A DNA stretch of 35,821 nucleotides from an uncultured Bacteroidales bacterium (GTDB lineage Bacteria > Bacteroidota > Bacteroidia > Bacteroidales > WCHB1-69): NCBI GenBank assembly GCA_900317715.1, contig ONHS01000024.1, positions 1-35,821 of the forward strand, read 5' to 3'. The stretch's first letter is position 1. Every line of letters starts with the position of its first letter. Both the position numbers and the translations under genes were made by a program. Below the pieces are notes generated by a model. It searched no databases. It worked only from the letters and a program-made list of their open reading frames with translations, and was not told the origin of the DNA. Positions 33,406-35,821 of this stretch are shown piece after piece.

Positions 33406-35109
33406 ATGATAAAAAGAACCATATTCCTTACCGTGGCTGTAATAATGGCCGTTTTCACCGCATCCGCGCAATACCAACTGATTTACGAAACATTCTCCGA
33501 CGGCAGTGGCGACACATCCCGCACGCTGGTGACGGTCGCGGGCGAACAACTGCGCATCGCTTCCGCCAACCCCGAGGAGCCCAATCCTATCCCTGGCATC
33601 GCGAAGCACATCACCTACATCGACTTTGCCCGCGACACCGCTTTTTATCAGCTTTATTACTCGCAAAACGAGCAGTATTTCACCGGCATTTCCCTCCATT
33701 CCGGCAACGACTATCAATTCGAGAAAGTCGAAATAGTCGATGGATACAGGTGCAAGAAATACACCACTTCCCTCTTTTCCAACCGGATGGAGATTTGGAT
33801 GACGGAGGACCTGAAGTACCACGCCACCCCGACGACCACCTTCGCCGACCTGCCCGGCGTGCTCGTGCAATACACGCGCAACGGCAACACCACCACGCGC
33901 CTTGCCTCCGAAAAAATTGAAAAAAATATGCGACACAAGCAGGAACCGCAACCGCTTGTTCCCCGAAACCTTGGCACCTACATGAAAAGCCGCCAACTGG
34001 GCAACCTCGAAAAGGAGAAGCTCGTCATCACCATTCCTGTTTTCCACGACGCGCAGATCTGCTTCAACCCCAAGTTGGAGAAATCCCGCACCATCCCCTT
34101 CGACACCGTTCTCCCCTACTCCAACGGCACCATCATCCTGAAGCGTCTCAACCTCAAACAGCTTCCCGCTCATTACCAGATATTTGCAGAGCTCACCGAG
34201 CAGTCTAACGGCGATGCCTACGACCGCACCGGCTCCATTTTCGTGATCCCGACTGCCCAGAAGGTCAACTTTCTCAACGCGCTGATTGACAGCGTGGGCG
34301 TGTTGCCGATATTCACCGACAAAAATGGCGAACAATACCAAGGCATCAGGTTAGAGAAAAACTATACGCCATTGGTGGAATTGGTCCGCTTTTTCACCCC
34401 GTTCGGAGTAAAGCACTTCAACCAGTACCGTTCGCTGCCTGACAAAGAGTGGGAGGATGCGGCCTACTACAAACAGGATGTCAGCGACTTACGGCAATAT
34501 CTGCAGGGCGATGTCTATATCGGGGCGTTCATCGGCAACTACGACGGCGGCGGTCACAAGATTTCCCTCGACCTCAAAGCCTACCCTGAAAGTTACGAAT
34601 GGTCGGGAAATGTCAACGAAAATTACTGGACGCTGCCGCTCTTCAACACCTGCAACGTGATGGAGATGTCGGGACAGAACTACGGAAAACTCTTTGAGAC
34701 AGACTCCCTTACGGTAACGTTCACCGTTCCCGAGGGGCTCACCTCCCTGCGTTTGCGCTACATCAGCACGGGTCACGGCGGCTGGGACAACGGCGACGAG
34801 TTCGTGCCAAAGGAGAACGTCATCCTCATCGACGGGCAGCCGCGCTTCCGTCACACCCCGTGGCGCAGCGACTGCGGCACTTTCCGCACCTTCAACCCCG
34901 CGTCCGGCAACTTCTGGAACGGCATGTCCTCCTCCGACTACTCACGTTCAGGCTGGTGCCCTGGAACCGCCACGCAGCCAGTCTATTTCGACCTCACGGG
35001 CCTCACCCCCGGCGAGCACACCCTCACCATTGCCATCCCGCAAGGCCAGCGCGAGGGCACGTACTTCAGCGCGTGGAACGTGTCGGGTGTGTTGATTGGG
35101 AGGAGATAA
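33406..35109 (+). CDS. GLPGLI domain fused to PNGase F-type N-glycanase
   Basis: A 567-residue exported protein with signal peptide MIKRTIFLTVAVIMAVFTASA. Residues about 25-175 resemble the GLPGLI family (VEIVDGYRCKKYTTSLFSN, EIWMTEDLKYHATPTTTFADLPGVLVQY). From about 185 it matches peptide-N-glycosidase F, both jelly-roll halves: VITIPVFHDAQICFNPK, DTVLPYSNGTIILKRLNLKQLP, GDAYDRTGSIFVIP, ELVRFFTPFGVKHFN, GAFIGNYDGGGHKISLDLK in the first, then YISTGHGGWDNGDEFVPKENV, FRHTPWRSDCGTFR, NPASGNFWNGMSSSDYSRSGWCPGT and FSAWNVSGVLI in the second. These enzymes release N-linked glycans by cutting the GlcNAc-Asn bond. No type IX sorting domain is seen. It converges on a beta-mannosidase gene, which acts on the same glycans. 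Confidence 0.87.
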   Translation: MIKRTIFLTVAVIMAVFTASAQYQLIYETFSDGSGDTSRTLVTVAGEQLRIASANPEEPNPIPGIAKHITYIDFARDTAFYQLYYSQNEQYFTGISLHSGNDYQFEKVEIVDGYRCKKYTTSLFSNRMEIWMTEDLKYHATPTTTFADLPGVLVQYTRNGNTTTRLASEKIEKNMRHKQEPQPLVPRNLGTYMKSRQLGNLEKEKLVITIPVFHDAQICFNPKLEKSRTIPFDTVLPYSNGTIILKRLNLKQLPAHYQIFAELTEQSNGDAYDRTGSIFVIPTAQKVNFLNALIDSVGVLPIFTDKNGEQYQGIRLEKNYTPLVELVRFFTPFGVKHFNQYRSLPDKEWEDAAYYKQDVSDLRQYLQGDVYIGAFIGNYDGGGHKISLDLKAYPESYEWSGNVNENYWTLPLFNTCNVMEMSGQNYGKLFETDSLTVTFTVPEGLTSLRLRYISTGHGGWDNGDEFVPKENVILIDGQPRFRHTPWRSDCGTFRTFNPASGNFWNGMSSSDYSRSGWCPGTATQPVYFDLTGLTPGEHTLTIAIPQGQREGTYFSAWNVSGVLIGRR

Positions 35110-35176
35110 GGGTTAAGGTTTAAGGGTTAAGGGTTATGGGCTATGGTTTAAGGTTTATGGGTTATGGGTTAACGGG
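35110..35176 (+). repeat. 7-bp period tract, GGGTTAA type
   Basis: Units GGGTTAA, GGTTTAA, GGGTTAA, GGGTTAT, GGGCTAT, GGTTTAA, GGTTTAT, GGGTTAT, GGGTTAA fill the gap between the convergent PNGase and beta-mannosidase genes. Confidence 0.75.
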
Positions 35177-35182
35177 TGTGCC

Positions 35183-35821
35183 TTATTGCATCGTCCGGAT
35201 CTTGAACGTTGGCTTCTCTTCCACTAACGGGTATTCCACCTTCACCACCACCTCTTCGTTCGGTTTCATGTCGAAATAATTGTCAGAATACTTCACCTTG
35301 TAGCCATGCGTTTCTTCAATGAAGATTCCGCGTTTCAGCATTTTGGAGGAAAGATGGATTTCGGCGGAATGGTCGCCGTATTCGGTTTTAACTTGTAGCG
35401 GCTGCTTCGAAAGGTTTAATGCCTTGGGGTTCACGAAATAGGTCAGATAATCGATTTTCGCAGCGTTTTCAGGTGCATATCCTGCTTCCACAAAGACATC
35501 CCCTGCATTTTTCACGCCCGTAGGCAGCACAACAACCGCCGCCTTGACACTGCTGTTGGGATGCACAGAGACGAGCGTCATAGCGGAGTGGATTAGCGTG
35601 CCGTTCATTGTGCAGATGTTCCAAGCGAACTGTCCGCTAACGGGTTCGAACGAATCGTTAATCAGATACAACTCTATGGTATCCTGAGAAATACGGTGCG
35701 ATGCGATGGACACGTTGGCATACAACTGCGGCAACTTATAGTACAACGCTTTCGGGTTTCCAGCCACGTCAATACAGCTCCAAGAAGCCACGGGCCAGCA
35801 GTCGTTGAGCTGCCAGAAGAG
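35183..35821 (-). CDS. Beta-mannosidase (GH2), C-terminal part, runs off right edge
   Basis: The frame is open to the window edge. At the edge it reads LFWQLNDCWPVASWSCIDVAG, the conserved strand and tryptophan motif at the end of the GH2 beta-mannosidase catalytic barrel. It then continues through the C-terminal immunoglobulin-like domains (ANVSIASHRISQDTIELYLIND, EIHLSSKMLKRGIFIEE) to a stop at 35183. About 213 of the expected 850 residues lie in the window; the catalytic glutamates are beyond the edge. The enzyme removes the beta-1,4-linked mannose, as found at the core of N-glycans. The convergent PNGase F-like gene 73 nt away supports a role in N-glycan breakdown. Confidence 0.88.
   Translation of the reverse strand, partial: LFWQLNDCWPVASWSCIDVAGNPKALYYKLPQLYANVSIASHRISQDTIELYLINDSFEPVSGQFAWNICTMNGTLIHSAMTLVSVHPNSSVKAAVVVLPTGVKNAGDVFVEAGYAPENAAKIDYLTYFVNPKALNLSKQPLQVKTEYGDHSAEIHLSSKMLKRGIFIEETHGYKVKYSDNYFDMKPNEEVVVKVEYPLVEEKPTFKIRTMQ

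Overview
The window comes from a member of the phylum Bacteroidota, most likely Bacteroidales. Support comes from promoter boxes of the TAnnTTTG type about 4-35 nt upstream of several genes, a protease with a C-terminal type IX secretion sorting domain, a TonB-dependent receptor followed by lipoproteins, an rsfS-ftsH-LUD-cdsA gene order, NhaD, and RHS core sequences of the Bacteroidetes style. The species cannot be named from the sequence. There is no rRNA, tRNA or CRISPR array that I can see.

Positions 1-7010 are an accessory island, AT-rich outside the RHS cores. A leftward RHS/YD-repeat gene runs off the left edge. It is divergent from a membrane-anchored LytTR regulator whose frame is broken by an amber codon, followed by a tyrosine recombinase. 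Then come rightward orphan RHS 'tip' cassettes, each a short RHS core stub fused to a toxin and followed by exported putative immunity proteins. One toxin looks papain-like, the other is a Tae4-type peptidoglycan amidase. Two decayed stubs close the array. The core stub is a long direct repeat, so the cassettes could recombine onto a full-length RHS gene. The recombinase and the regulator may control the locus.

Positions 7030-23000 hold housekeeping and envelope genes: an outer-membrane barrel and nhaD (leftward), trxB, a solitary sufB, a DUF4421-like barrel, a riboflavin kinase fused to a GNAT acetyltransferase, a small exported leucine-rich-repeat protein, a large MMPL/RND exporter (leftward), and a TonB-dependent receptor with two DUF5689-type surface lipoproteins.

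Positions 23070-35821 hold the leftward cluster rsfS-ftsH-LUD protein-cdsA, then a rightward run of a T9SS-secreted trypsin-fold endopeptidase, a WbqC-family protein and a polytopic GT-C-like membrane protein. Next is a leftward oxaloacetate decarboxylase/pyruvate carboxylase-B-like enzyme lacking the biotinyl lysine. Last is a convergent pair, a GLPGLI-PNGase F fusion and the C-terminal end of a GH2 beta-mannosidase, which together suggest attack on N-glycans.

A feature that runs through the whole window outside coding DNA is a set of simple tandem repeats whose unit sequence differs from place to place but whose period is always 7 bp. They sit in at least nine intergenic gaps, often reverse strand at their centre to form hairpins, abut start codons and supply the stop codons of several upstream genes. 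Two of them carry a shared non-repetitive core. I do not recognise these as a named element of this phylum; the closest analogue I know of is the heptameric STRR repeats of heterocystous cyanobacteria.
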